Assembly: GCA_003254925.1 (NCBI GenBank)
Contig: QANZ01030535.1
Location: forward strand, 62,001 to 126,000
Reading direction: 5' to 3'
Length of the DNA stretch: 64,000 bases
Source of the DNA: Chamaecrista fasciculata
Taxonomy: Eukaryota > Streptophyta > Magnoliopsida > Fabales > Fabaceae
Part shown: positions 48,801-60,560 of the stretch, one piece after another
Numbering within the stretch: position 1 is the first letter of the stretch
How the letters are laid out: each line of letters begins with the position of its first letter
Position numbers and translations under genes: made by a program
Notes under the pieces: generated by a model
What the model saw: the letters and a program-made list of their open reading frames with translations, nothing else
Database searches by the model: none
What the model was told of the DNA's origin: nothing

Positions 48801-48828
48801 ATTGATTGATTCCCTCATCAGGTTTCAT
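45805..48828 (-). CDS. SABATH-4: SABATH-family SAM-dependent carboxyl methyltransferase
   Basis: Exons 48742-48828, 48247-48657, 46611-46871 and 45805-46140, phase 0, about 364 residues and open. The start is MKPDEGINQSYPMNAGDG. Exon 1 ends NNSGHH: the last residue, Gln in the other copies and equivalent to the carboxylate-contacting Gln25 of salicylate methyltransferase, is His here because the exon ends CAT|GT instead of CAG|GT. Exon 2 has IADLGCSVGQNTF, FFNDHYNNDF and YSLQWM, with Gln before the clamping Trp. Exon 4 has FNIPVYHPT and FKQHFGDEV. Introns 2 and 3 carry three fold-back MITEs, another MITE begins about 10 bp past the stop, and a 2.1-kb LTR-like insertion starts about 40 bp upstream of the start. 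The coding frame is intact, but expression and substrate binding may have changed. Confidence 0.87.
46185..46515. mobile_element. Fold-back MITE in intron 3 of SABATH-4 (GGTACC family)
   Basis: Arms of 'aaagtgacactttggtaccctgttctttgcacc' units and their complements, with tips GGTAAATTATACTTTGGTA and ACCAAAGTGTAATTTACC. Confidence 0.75.
46965..47370. mobile_element. Fold-back MITE in intron 2 of SABATH-4
   Basis: A palindrome of 'ggtcttatatctttggctcagttctc' units and complements ('gagaactgaacaaaagatttaggacc'). It is of the same family as 31080-31485 and 32700-33115. Confidence 0.7.
47573..48060. mobile_element. Second fold-back MITE in intron 2 of SABATH-4
   Basis: The tips are TAGGGTAAATTATATTGAAGG and, in complement, TAGGGTAAATTACGCATAAGG, followed by 'tccntgtggtt' units. 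The arms meet near 47830. The family is distinct from its neighbour. Confidence 0.75.
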
Positions 48829-48870
48829 TCTTCTTTCTGAGTATGGATTTTTTTTCTCCTTCCCCACAAC

Positions 48871-50947
48871 TGTAACGTCCTTATCTGCTTAAGGGTAAAT
48901 CTTATGTTAAATAAGAAATACACGTGTTACTCGGCCCTTTTAAAACTCAAAAAATCAAAAACTGATAACAATACATGAGGCTCCGCCTCTAAACAACCAC
49001 GTAGGGCCCAGCTCAGTCAACAGACAACAATAAAACTAAACTAAACTACCTTCAGTCTTTACTGAGCTCTCAGCACGAACTCTTCCACTTTAAACTTGCA
49101 CTAACACAACTGAAGTGTTGCAGGATGAGAATTTGGGAATTCTCTGTAGAGTTTAAGTCTCTCTACTTAAACCACAACCCCCACTCAAAACACAAACTTC
49201 TAACAAGGTGTACACATGCATTTCTAAACATACAAGCAATTATAAAACTCACAGACCAATTAGTACATTAAACATTTACGTAACCACTGTCATTTATCAA
49301 CCGTATCAATCATTCATAATGAAACAATGCTTGTATAAACAATACCGTTGGCGGTGACAAATTGTGCCAACCAAATACCTCATACAAGTAAGCCAACACA
49401 AAGGTCATGATTCATAAAACAATGGTCATCAAGACCTAAGCATCCAGGACGTCTCCCGGTGTGCGCACATTACCAATCAACATGTCACCTAAAGGATTCA
49501 CACTTAGGCCAACCATGGAATCCACCATGGCCATTACCCGAATACTCATCGCGAGTAAACGAGGAGGGACTCGCCCCTCAATGAATCATGACATGCACAA
49601 ACACGCACTACATCAATCATAGTTCAACAATCGTGCATAACCTCGTACTTCTCCAAATAGTATCAATCACATTCTATTTACTTGCAACACATTTATCAAT
49701 CTTTATCATTAACTCCACTATGCTCAATCCATTCCGGCAAGAACACGATAAGATATCTCATGTCATTTCCAATCAATTCATTACTTTATTTATATTCCAA
49801 ACATTTAAACATGGTTAGTCTCAATTCATGCATAATCACTTGCACATAAGTCCGAAATCCTTTAAAGAGGGCAAGTATACAACAAACATACCCAATTCAC
49901 TAACTTTCACAAGCCTTTATCAGACATTCCATATTAACTCACATTTCATTCACCTTTCATACCAATTTCCAAATCCCAATTTCTCTAACACATGCCATAA
50001 TCTTGCAAAACATTCCTTTATAAACATATTTCATTTAGTAATCATAATCTTAATCCATTTATCAAATACTTTCACACTCATCATAAAACTCATCTTTTGG
50101 CCACTTTAAAAACTCATTTACAAGTTCCAAGGAGTAAACTACAAAGAAAAGAAACTGACATAGCAAGAATTTCAGAAAAACTCCATGCCCAATACAGTTC
50201 GCTGGAGCCTCCCGGCGGCAAACTCATGGGAAGCTCCAAATACAGGGCAGAAAATCAGATTTACATATATCCCAATCTTAACCCCATAAAACTTGTTTTC
50301 CAACATAGAAATCAACCAAATAGTCATAAAATGCATCCACAACATTATGATCATTCATCAAGTTCATCATCATTCAGAAAATCCCTTAAGAGACCGTAGG
50401 CAAACCCATGAGAGAAATAGGATTTGAGATGAGGAGAGAGAGGCAAAACCCTACCTAGGGTGAGTGAGTGAGTTGAGGTTTGAGCTTCAATTTCTTCTTC
50501 TTCCCCTTCTTTCTTCCTCTTCTTTCTCTTTCTCGCCTCTTTCTCTTCTCTCTTTCTTTCTTCTTTTCTTCTTTTCCTTACCTGCTACTCGGCCTCTTTT
50601 ATGTGCCTTTTTATTAAAAGGCTAGAATTACACTTCCTCCCCCAAAACTTTCTAAATCGTATAATCACAAGTCCTCCATTCCTTAAGATATTATCTTTAA
50701 ACCCCTTGAAACTTTTTTTTTCTTCCATGATTCAATTCCCCCCTTTATTTACAACATCCCCATACCTTTCTTTCTAATATTTAACTTAAGTTACAATAAC
50801 TTTTTTTATTTTTCAGTTTAGTTCTCAAAGGATCTGTTTCAATTATTTTACCCCTTAGGCATGTTTATACTCCCAAATCATACCCGCTCGTTTTGGAAAA
50901 ATTTCTAAATTTTACGATTTAATCTCTTTTATCAATAGGATGTTACA
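48871..50947. mobile_element. Solo-LTR-like insertion immediately upstream of SABATH-4
   Basis: The ends TGTAACGTCC and GGATGTTACA form TG...CA with a short inverted repeat, and the 5-bp flank ACAAC is repeated on both sides (48866-48870 and 50948-50952). No coding sequence is present. Read on the minus strand it contains a TATA-like AATAAAAAGGCACATAAAAG stretch and a purine-rich leader, like an LTR promoter. The sequence to its right matches the upstream regions of SABATH-2 and -3, so the insertion separates copy 4 from its old promoter. Confidence 0.75.
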
Positions 50948-51047
50948 ACAACAACATTCACATCTATATGACTCTTCGTTTTTTGATAGGATATATAATT
51001 ATATATTATTTTTTTTTTGGCCTGAGACATATAATTATATATATATA

Positions 51048-51417
51048 GTAAATTAACAATTTGGTCTTCGAAAGATCACTAAATTAATAACTCAGTTCTT
51101 AATGATAAAATCAAGCGCTAACCACTAAGCCAAAAGCTATAGCAGTCGGCAAGGATATAACTTTATTTCCTTAGCCCACAGTAGAGCTGACGCCCAAGCT
51201 ATAGCCGTTGGCAAGGATATAACTTGGCTAACACTTGAAAGATTGAAGCACACACTTTAGTTCTTGAAAGATTAAAATGGTATACCATTTAGTTCATGAA
51301 AATGACTATTAAGTATACTGTTTTGTTTTTCTAAGGACTAAACAGTGTATTTCAACCTTTCAAGGATCAAATTGTAAGCTTGGTAAATTTCCAGAGACCG
51401 AATTATTAGTTTACTCT
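51048..51417. mobile_element. Fold-back MITE with internal tRNA-like duplication
   Basis: The tips are GTAAATTAACAATTTGGTC and GAATTATTAGTTTACTC. The middle has two copies of 'agctatagcngtnggcaaggatataact' and, on the minus strand, an A-box-like GGCTTAGTGGTTAGCGC. Confidence 0.55.
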
Positions 51418-51434
51418 ATATATATTCTGATTAA

Positions 51435-53741
51435 TGATGGAGATTGTGCCTTAGGGCCAATCATTTTATATGTATGAACATATTGATTGACTAATTTATA
51501 GATGGTAAATTGAGTCGTTATCATATTATTAGCATGTTTACTATGATAACAATCCTTGATTAATTATGTGATAATTATTCTAAACTGTCCCTGGTCGATT
51601 ATTCATGTGGGAACGTGAATGAACTAAGACCAGCATGACTTCGGTGTATGGGGATACATGCATGAGATGCTTCACGAGAGTCATGGTGCAATAATGTAAA
51701 GGGTTACAAGTTGCTGGACAGACCCGGAGAGTCCTGCGTGGGTTTAGTCATGAGCTAGCCTCTCCTGTACACTTGTCACGATGCCCTTAGACCTGAGGTC
51801 TTGACTATTCCGGCGTTGTAGATGTTGAACTTTGGCCTACTCCAACGTTGCCCGTAACAGGGTAGCCATACAGGCTAGGTACGAGTTTGGTTGTTTACCG
51901 TGCTGAGGAATGTGGTTGACCAAGAAGGAATTTTGTCCCTCATTAAGTTGAGAGATATTTAATTGGGCCCCTCGATGAGTCTGTCCAAGGAATGTGTGGC
52001 CACACAGGGAAATGAGACTAACTCAAGGAATCGAGAAAGTTATGGTTTGGATAAGGATGACTTTCCCGTGCCTTATCCATGACCAAAATATCGTGTGACA
52101 ATAGAGATTATGACAAGGTGGTACTAAGGTTAAGTCGTTTATGTCAAAGCGATAACTCACGTGTTTTGGGTAGTCGTGATGGCTTGCTAGAGTCCGCTCT
52201 CGACTTGTGAGTCATAGAGATGGCTTGCTGCCAACTTCACGTGAGGCTTGCTGGGTCACACACGAGCAGGATCAAGATACCATAATGGGACACGAATTAG
52301 GGTTTAATTCGTGAGTCACTTTAGTGACACAATTTAAGACATAGTTGAATGTCTAGGACATGAAGTGTTGTCTTAAATAAGATCTACATTTGTGATATTT
52401 AAATTTGTTAGACAAGTTAAAATATATTAATTGTTAAATAGTTAATTTGATTAATCTATTTACAATTGAATTCTTGTTTAAAATATTAGGAAATAATAAA
52501 TTGAATAACCCTTCTAAAAGTTAGGGGATTATTGATTTATTAAATTCTTTAATATTGGATAACAAGAGAGAGAGGGTGGCGCCTCTTTCTTGATTTTAAT
52601 TAATAAAAATGTTTTGTTAATTTAAATTAAGATTTGAATTTGAATTCAAGATTTGATTTTGATTTCAAGATTCAAATTTGAATTAAGATATTAGGGTAAT
52701 ATTTTAATTCAAAATTGTTAGGGAATTTGAATTCAAGATTCAAATTTGAATTAAGATATTAGGGTAATATTTTAATTCAATTTGTTAGAGATATTAATAA
52801 GATTATGATAACTTCCTAAGAGTTAGAGTTGTTATCTTATTTATTAAATTCTTTTAAAATGGACAAGAGGATGGCGCATGACTTGGATCCAAGGGGCAAG
52901 ATTTGATCTTGCATTTTGGATTTCAAGATTACACTTTGAATTTCAAATTAAGATATTAAAGTAATATTTTAATTAAGAATTCAAATCCTCTTGACCAATG
53001 GGGATTGGACATTCAAGATTTAGTTTTCAAGATTTGATCTTGAAATTTAAATTTGAATTGCCTTTTAATTTTGAATTATAATATTAGTGTAATATCATAA
53101 TCAAGATTTGGGGAATGAATCCCTATTTTCTTTATTATAATTCCCTATTTTCATGAGTTAAGAATGTGATTCCCTAATGAAACTATTTAAATACCACACA
53201 AGTCTCATAACCCTATGAGACATAACACAAGTCGACCAACCTAGGGAGTGAGAGAAAAACTCGCCTAAGTGGGGAGGAAAAATTCGTCTAACCCTAAAGA
53301 GTTTAGGGCTTGAGAGAATTCGAAAAAAACCCTAAAAGGTTTAGGGCTTGAGGCGTCTTGTGTGTGTGGGAAGAGAGAGGTGCCAAGAAGTCAGTTCTTG
53401 GTTCATCTCTTGAAGTGCGCCACTTGGTTCTTGAGTTTTCAAGAAGTGTTCTTGAAAATTCAAAATTCGTAGATTGGGTTCCCGCATTCTCTTGGAGAAG
53501 AGAAGGAGGCTAGCACCTGGGTGTCTGCTAAACTGTTCGCGTGGATCACCGGCAGAGGAAGGACACACGTTGCTGTGTACTTCTCGGAATCGCATTTTTA
53601 AAAGCTACCGATTAAATTTTGGTAAACTTCTTTCCCTACTAGTATAAACACAGTTAGTGGATCCTGGAAGGAAATTATAGGCTATGCGAAAATTTCTAAT
53701 TTTACCTTCTTCCGCTACGCTCGCTCTATAATTTCCCAACA
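51435..53741 (+). mobile_element. Large solo LTR (2.3 kb), second copy
   Basis: It runs from TGATGGAGATTGTGCC to TTTCCCAACA. It is homologous along its length to 39732-42042 but in the opposite orientation. The flanks ATTAA and TTTAA differ by one base, consistent with an older 5-bp duplication. No coding sequence. Confidence 0.75.
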
Positions 53742-54917
53742 TTTAATATAACAATTAACGTTATTTATATTATATTGCTCTTGATGTAATAATAATAACC
53801 ACAAGCCAGAGAGAACAGTTGACTAGTGCATGTGAACTAAGAGATTCCCAATTATTGCATTAAATATAAACTGAAGACAAAATTGAACTGCTACAAGCAT
53901 ATATACAAGGACCTAATATGGTTTATCACAGTTAGTATTTTATCTAATCTTGTTTTAGTATAAAATATCTATTTTGAAAATAAAATTAAATAATTCTCCT
54001 ACATTAGCAATATGGTTGTGCAGCAACAAGTTTGGTGGTCAATGGTCATATGAATTCCCCTATGACCTAAAGAAATGACAAAAACTTTCTATGATTTGTT
54101 TGTAGGGACAAATAAAAGTTGCTGCAACTTTTATTAACTTTATTCATGGATGCTAGAAACAAATAAAACCACACATATATATATATAAAGTCTACAACAT
54201 TAGATTATTCTGCAACATATAATAAACATCATTCACCTTACACATAATAAACACATAAAATGCTAAAGTATGATACTACACTTTTGATATTACATATACT
54301 CATTGTCTTTTACTTAAAATATAAACTTAGAAATGGGATTAGGATGTACTTCTTATTAGACTCCTCTGTAAACCATTCTTGTAGACATTTTATTCAAAAA
54401 CCCTTGAGTAAACAAGATAAGATCTGGCTCTATTCTTGCTTAGTTTATCATTTACGTTTGAGAATGACAAACAACACTTCATATTCACGAATTATTGGTT
54501 GTACACTATTCAAATCCTGAGCCAATTTATCAGCAAAGCGCTGAAATAACTCTTCTATGACTTCATCTCCAAAATGTTGTTTGAAGAGTTCTTCCATGGT
54601 TGCTCTCATTATCCCAACCATGAATTCAACAGAGTACTGTTTGATATGCCTCATTCGCCTACTCAATATGCCCTTTCTTTTTTTTTTTTTTTTTTTTTTT
54701 TTTNCTTTTTTTTTTTTTTTTTTTTTTGATCCAAAACCTCATTTCATTCAACCAACCAAAACGAAATACAGCCACCAATAAGAACAGAAACACCAAAACA
54801 ACAAAAAACCCAAACAGCCCAGCTACAACCCAAACCCACAAAACAAAAAGCAGCAAAAAACCAAGAAACAGACGAACAAAACAAAGAGCACAGCACCAGC
54901 ACAACCCAGCAAAACAA

Positions 54918-57900
54918 TCAGCCAATTCCAGTATCTTCACTCAGCAAACCAGCATCATTTCTCAAAATGACATCAAGAGAAGATGGGGGTGAAACCACCC
55001 AATCCCAAGGACACATCTTCTCAACACCCTTCTTGGCAAGCCAATCAGCTGCCAAATTTGCACCTCTATCAACATGACTGACAGCCACTCCAATCAACTT
55101 CTTCTTCAGCTGCATAATATCTTCCAATACCGAAGAACATTTCCAATCACCATTATACAACCCAGAATTTACAACACAAACCAGCTCCCTGCAATCCGAC
55201 TCAATGATGACATTTCTGCAACTTTTAACAATCAACATATTCAAAGCCATTCTCATAGCACAAGCCTCAGCCACAAAAGCAGAAGCCACAGTACAATCCC
55301 CACTAAACCCATCACATATCACAGCATCACTCGTTCTCATGACAACACCAATTCCCCCCCTCCCAAGGTCTTCCCTAAAACTACCATCACAGTTAACCTT
55401 TATAAAACCCTCAGGAGGGGGAGACCACTTACCAGTAGCTTTCTGCACAACCGCATCATCATCCTTGACTGACACACCACCACTTTTAGACAACCAAAAC
55501 TCTGAAGCGCAATGCATGATACCTGCACAAACTTTATCAGGATCCAAAGCACCATTTTCAAAAACCACCCTACACCTTTCTTTCCAGATAAACCAGCAAG
55601 TAAACCCAAAAACACATCTAGCTGCATCATCAAACTCAGCACAGTTGACTAACCAATCTTCACACCATCTCCCAAAACAAGAAATACTCCTCAGATCAAT
55701 TCTCAAATTCAACCCACTCCCAAACCAGATTCTTCTAGCCCATTCACAAGTTAATAACAGATGCTCCACAGATTCTTCCTCACTGCCACAGATAGGACAA
55801 GAAAAATCCAACCCACAATTCCTCCTACAGAGATTACTCCTAGTAGCTAACGCTCCAGTACAAGCCCTCCACAGGAAATTCTGCACCTTTGGAGGAAAAC
55901 AACCACTCCAAACAGTCTTCCAAAGTTTCTCAGAACAGGAATACGAAGAACACGCTCCCAAATCCCTGTCAGCCTCAACACACCGTTTAGCAAAATGATA
56001 TCCACTCTTCACCGTGAACCTCCCATTCTTAACATCAGGCCAAACTAACTTATCAACACTACCAGTTTGAGAAAGAGGAATTCTCAAAATAGCATTATAC
56101 TCCTCAACAGTAACCCATTGCCTCAACTCATTCAAACACCATCTTCCATTATCATCAATAAGATCACTCACCTTCTGCAAACCTGAACTCAACCCACCCT
56201 GCACAACACCAAGCCTTCCCCCCGGAATTCCAGGCACCCACCTATCACCCCAAATTTTAATACTACAGCCATCCCCCACCCTCCACATTAAATTTTTCAC
56301 CAACAAATCTCTTCCAACTAACAAACTAGACCATCCCCAGGATGCTCTAGAACCTTTTTTTGCATCAATAAAACAGCCATTAGGAAAATAAATTCCCCTA
56401 AGTTGCTTAGCCCATAATTCCTCAGGACTACTCATCAATCTCCAAGCTTGCTTAGCAAGTAAAGCATCATTAAAACAAGAAAAATCTCTAAAACCCATTC
56501 CCCCTTGCTTTTTTGACTTAGTTAATTTCTGCCAGGCCACCCAATGGATTTTACCACCCTCACCCTGCTTACCCCAAAAAAAAATTTGAAATGAGACTAT
56601 CAAGCTCCATACAAACTCTCTTTGGGAATTTAAAGCAATTCATAGCAAAACACGGGACAGCATTACATACTGCCTTTATCAAAACCTCACGACCAGCTTG
56701 GGAAAGAAACTTCTGCTTCCACCCTCCCATCTTCTTCTTTACCTTGTCCACCACAAACCTGAGAGCAGAAACCTTCGACCTTTCCCAGACAGCAGGCAAG
56801 CCCAAATACAACCCTGGAGCCCTCTGATCACAAACACCCAAGCTATCACAAACAGCGTCTCTCACATCCTGACCAGCGTTAGCAGAGAAAAAAAGACCAG
56901 ATTTGTCAAGATTAACATTTTGACCCGAAGCTCTACAATACACATCCAGAATACCTCTCATCACCCTGCAATTTTCCACTGAAGCTCTTATAAAGAAAAG
57001 AGCATCATCAGCAAAAAACAAGTGAGACAACTCTGGACATCCCCTGGCCATCTTAATACCCTTGAGTTGCTTCCGCACACAAGCTCTACTCACCAAACTT
57101 GATAACACATCAGCCACAAGGATGAACAAATATGGAGAGAGAGGGTCACCCTGTCTCAACCCTCTCTCAGGAATGAAATCAGCAACAACTTTACCTTCTA
57201 GAAGCAAATTATATTTTACAGAAGAAACACACTTCATTACCAACGAGACCCATCCTGCACAGAACCCCAACTTCAACATCACAGCTTCCAAAAAATCCCA
57301 TTCAACCCTATCATATGCTTTCTTCATATCCATCTTAATGGCAACTTCAACTTTATTTCCACTCCTTTTATTCTTCAAATAACTGTAAGCCTCATGAGCA
57401 ACAAAGATATTATCCTGAATCAATCTTCCAGGAACAAAAGCCCTTTGCTGATCCGACACTATCTTAGGTAACACCTCTTTCATTCTATTCACCATTACCT
57501 TTGAGACCACTTTATATGCAAAATTACACAAGCTTATAGGCCTAAACTGAGACACCCATTCAGACCTATTAACTTTTGGCAAGACCACAATATCTGTAAC
57601 ATTCAACCCACCCAACACACCACTACCATTAAAGAAGCTAGCCACCATACTTACAAGCTGCTCTTCAATCTCACTCCAAGCAGACTGAAAAAATACACCA
57701 GAAAAACCATCATGCCCTGGAGCTTTATCTTTACCCAAACTGAAAACAGCATCCCTCACCTCACTGACAGTCACAGGTTTCATCAGGTCAATATTCACAA
57801 CATCAGAAATAACTGGATTAACAACTTCCAAAGCATCACTAAAATCTCTCTGCCCATCGGAAGAAAACAGATCTACAAAGAAATCTTTAAAACATCCAGC

Positions 57901-59076
57901 AATCTCCTCATTCCCCTCCACCCAAGAACCATCATTATTCTTTATTTTTACAATTCTATTCCTCAACCTTCTTTGTACAGTACAGAGATGAAAAAACTTA
58001 GAATTACTATCCCCATACTTCACCCAGTTCAACCTTGCACGCTGCCCCCAATACTCTTCCTCAAGACGCCATTTTTCCTCAATCTCACTTTTTATCTTAG
58101 CAGCCTCAACTGCCTTAAACTCAGACCACACACCTTGCTTTAAACAAGCAAGTCTGCCCTTTAAATCTTCAATAGCTTTCTTATTATTTGGAAAATTCCT
58201 CCTACTCCAAACCTTCAAAACCTTCTCACAACCCATCAAACGATCAGCAACATCAGAAATAGGATCCAAACCAGAGTTAGATAGATCCCCAGACCTCACA
58301 GTTTCACCATATTCTTGATGAGTTATCCAATAGCTCTCAAAACGAAATCTTCTAGGACCTCTTCTGAAATTATGAAAAAGATCCAAGAAAATCAAGCAAT
58401 GATCACTATAGATCATCTCATTATGCACCACCAGGGCCAAAGGAAACGTTTCTCTGAAAACATCATTACAAACAGCCCGATCAATTCTTTCCCTGATAAA
58501 CCCATCCAAACCTTGACCATTTGACCATGTAAAATTGCATCCTTTAAACCCCAAATCCATCATACCACACTCAAACATCCAGCCTCTAAACCTTTCAAAA
58601 GAACCAGGCAATCTGACATTACCACCTTGCTTTTCCTCTGGACACAAAATATCATTAAAATCCCCAATGCAAACCCAAGCATCCTCACCAGCAGGTCTGA
58701 CATCCCTCAACTTCCTCCAAAAATCATCCCTTCCCACACTACTAGGAGGACCATAGACAAAGGAAACAAAGACAGTGCCTTCCAGAAAAGAAGCACCCAC
58801 CTCAGCATGAATAACATTCTTTGAAACATCAACAAAATTAAAACAAACACCTTCTCTCCACCAAACAGCCAAACCACCACTCAAACCTACAGGATCCACA
58901 TACAAGCTTCTTTCAAACTCAAAACTTCTCCTCCTAACCCTCTCCATCCTAGCAGAGCAAACCTTAGTTTCCATTAAGAACACAACAAAAGGCTTCACTC
59001 TACCACACACCTCTTTCAACTCTCTAACTGTCGAGGAAGAGGCAAAACCCCGACAGTTCCAAGAAATGATACTCAT
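54918..59076 (-). CDS. LINE ORF2: endonuclease / reverse transcriptase / RNase H
   Basis: The likely start is ATG at 59076 (MSIISWNCRGF), overlapping the ORF1 stop as ATGA. The APE-type endonuclease shows SWNCRG, METK, YGPP, IGDFNDIL, FTWSN, RIDR and SDHCLI over about residues 5-230. The reverse transcriptase shows FRPISLCN, KMDMKKAYDRVEWDF, RGLRQGDPLSPYLF and HLFFADDALFF near residues 510-695. Downstream are a zf-RVT region (CPICGSEEESVEHLLLTC) and a plant-type RNase H (NCDGS, AEA, ESDC, NLAADWL). The frame changes once, in a run of nine T (A9 on the plus strand, 56576-56584): FFLG ends one frame and FFWGKQGEGG continues in the next. Two nearby assembly-sensitive homopolymers make a sequencing error plausible. 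It copies LINE RNA into the target by target-primed reverse transcription. Confidence 0.92.
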
Positions 59077-60560
59077 GGCCTCCTTGTGGCTGCTTCTGGC
59101 CAGCCACCACAACCATCACTCAGCTCCATACCCGCATTTTCCTTACCAGCAGACATCATAACCTCATCCTGACACACTAGCATTTTCTTTTCAGAACCAC
59201 AAAACATTCCTCCTTCCTCCCATCTTTTCACCTCAGCCATAACAGAGTTACTTCTATCTCTCAACACCACCCCCTTATCAACAGGTTCATTATCAGCATT
59301 AGCTCTCTGCTTTTTACCACTTCTACCACTAACATCCTCCATAATATTCACTGCCCTCATATTATCAACCAGCATTTTTTGTGAATCACCACTCAACCTT
59401 CTCTTCATTCCATCCTCCTCCACTGGAAATTCAACAAAATAGTCTACATTACTGCACTTCAATTCCACCTTCCCTAAATCATGCCCTCCTCTAGCCACTT
59501 CTTTCAAATCTTTTATACTAACACCCTTCTTTCTTCTAACATTCCTTCTTTCCAACCTACCACCTATATTATCCCTACTCACATCCTCCATAATCATGCC
59601 ACCAATCTTACTACCAGAACATTGACCCACAGAGAAAGCATTACTACCACAACTATCACCAAACACCTTCAGACAATCCACAACTAAACTAGCATTCTTT
59701 CCATCAGACATCATACTACCACAAACAACATTACTATTCAAAACAGAGGCATGAGATTTACATTTATCAGTACTCACCTCTGCAGATACTCCTGCAGCAT
59801 TTTCCACACCTTGACTCCTCATCTCCACATCCTTCATATCCCGACACTTCACTATATCTGTGCCATTTCTGCACGAAAAAACTCCAGTCCACGAACCAAA
59901 TCTTGGCTCATTCGGATTCACAGCAGACATCAGCTTATCCTTATCACAATCTCTAGAATCATGGCTCACCACACCACATTTATGACAAAAGATCTGCAGC
60001 TTTTCATATCGAACCGCGATCCAGCATTTACCAAAGCCTGGCTTCGAGATCCAAAAACCATCAACCAGCTTCTCATCTACATCAATCATCACTCTGATCC
60101 TCAGAAAACTCCTAACAACAACATTATTCACGATCGGACGCTCAAACTCAATCACCTCCCCAATTTTCGCACCGATCTTCATAATATTCTCATCCACAAA
60201 GCCTTCTATCGGAATACCATGCACCTGAATCCAGTAAGGGCTTCTTTTCCACTGAACCTCACCAATCGAACCATACAACATTCTCTCCTGAACAATCAGG
60301 AGAAAACCTAAGATAATCCACGGCCTATTTCTCAAGACCTTCTCATAATCGTCATTATCCTCAAACGAGAACAAATAACATCCGCTCTCACCATCAACAA
60401 TCTTTACTTCCTTCTTCAGATTCCACGCCTTAACAATCATCGACTTCACCGTATTCTTGTTCAAATTTCGCTTCGTCATAACTTTCCCTATCAAAGTTCT
60501 TCGACCTGTATCCTTCACTACCGGACTAGTCCAATCCAGATCTAGAAAATCTTCCTCCAT
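59073..60560 (-). CDS. LINE ORF1: DUF4283 / zinc-knuckle RNA-binding protein
   Basis: About 495 residues from ATG at 60560 (MEEDFLDLDWTSP). The frame is open further to a GTG at 60593, but the ATG is the better start. The N-terminal half is the DUF4283 fold (WNLKKEVKIVDGESGCYLF, RPWIILGFLLIV, WIQVHGIP), followed by a zinc knuckle CHKCGVVSHDSRDC at about residues 205-220. The rest is a polar, low-complexity tail. In plant L1 elements this protein binds the element's RNA in a ribonucleoprotein with ORF2. It ends in TGA sharing bases with the ORF2 ATG. Undamaged. Confidence 0.92.
   Translation of the reverse strand: MEEDFLDLDWTSPVVKDTGRRTLIGKVMTKRNLNKNTVKSMIVKAWNLKKEVKIVDGESGCYLFSFEDNDDYEKVLRNRPWIILGFLLIVQERMLYGSIGEVQWKRSPYWIQVHGIPIEGFVDENIMKIGAKIGEVIEFERPIVNNVVVRSFLRIRVMIDVDEKLVDGFWISKPGFGKCWIAVRYEKLQIFCHKCGVVSHDSRDCDKDKLMSAVNPNEPRFGSWTGVFSCRNGTDIVKCRDMKDVEMRSQGVENAAGVSAEVSTDKCKSHASVLNSNVVCGSMMSDGKNASLVVDCLKVFGDSCGSNAFSVGQCSGSKIGGMIMEDVSRDNIGGRLERRNVRRKKGVSIKDLKEVARGGHDLGKVELKCSNVDYFVEFPVEEDGMKRRLSGDSQKMLVDNMRAVNIMEDVSGRSGKKQRANADNEPVDKGVVLRDRSNSVMAEVKRWEEGGMFCGSEKKMLVCQDEVMMSAGKENAGMELSDGCGGWPEAATRRP

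Noticed and set aside
55204-55998. 264-codon plus-strand frame, and other plus-strand frames at 57062-60311
   Set aside because: They are antisense shadows of the LINE ORF1 and ORF2, whose domain motifs lie on the minus strand.
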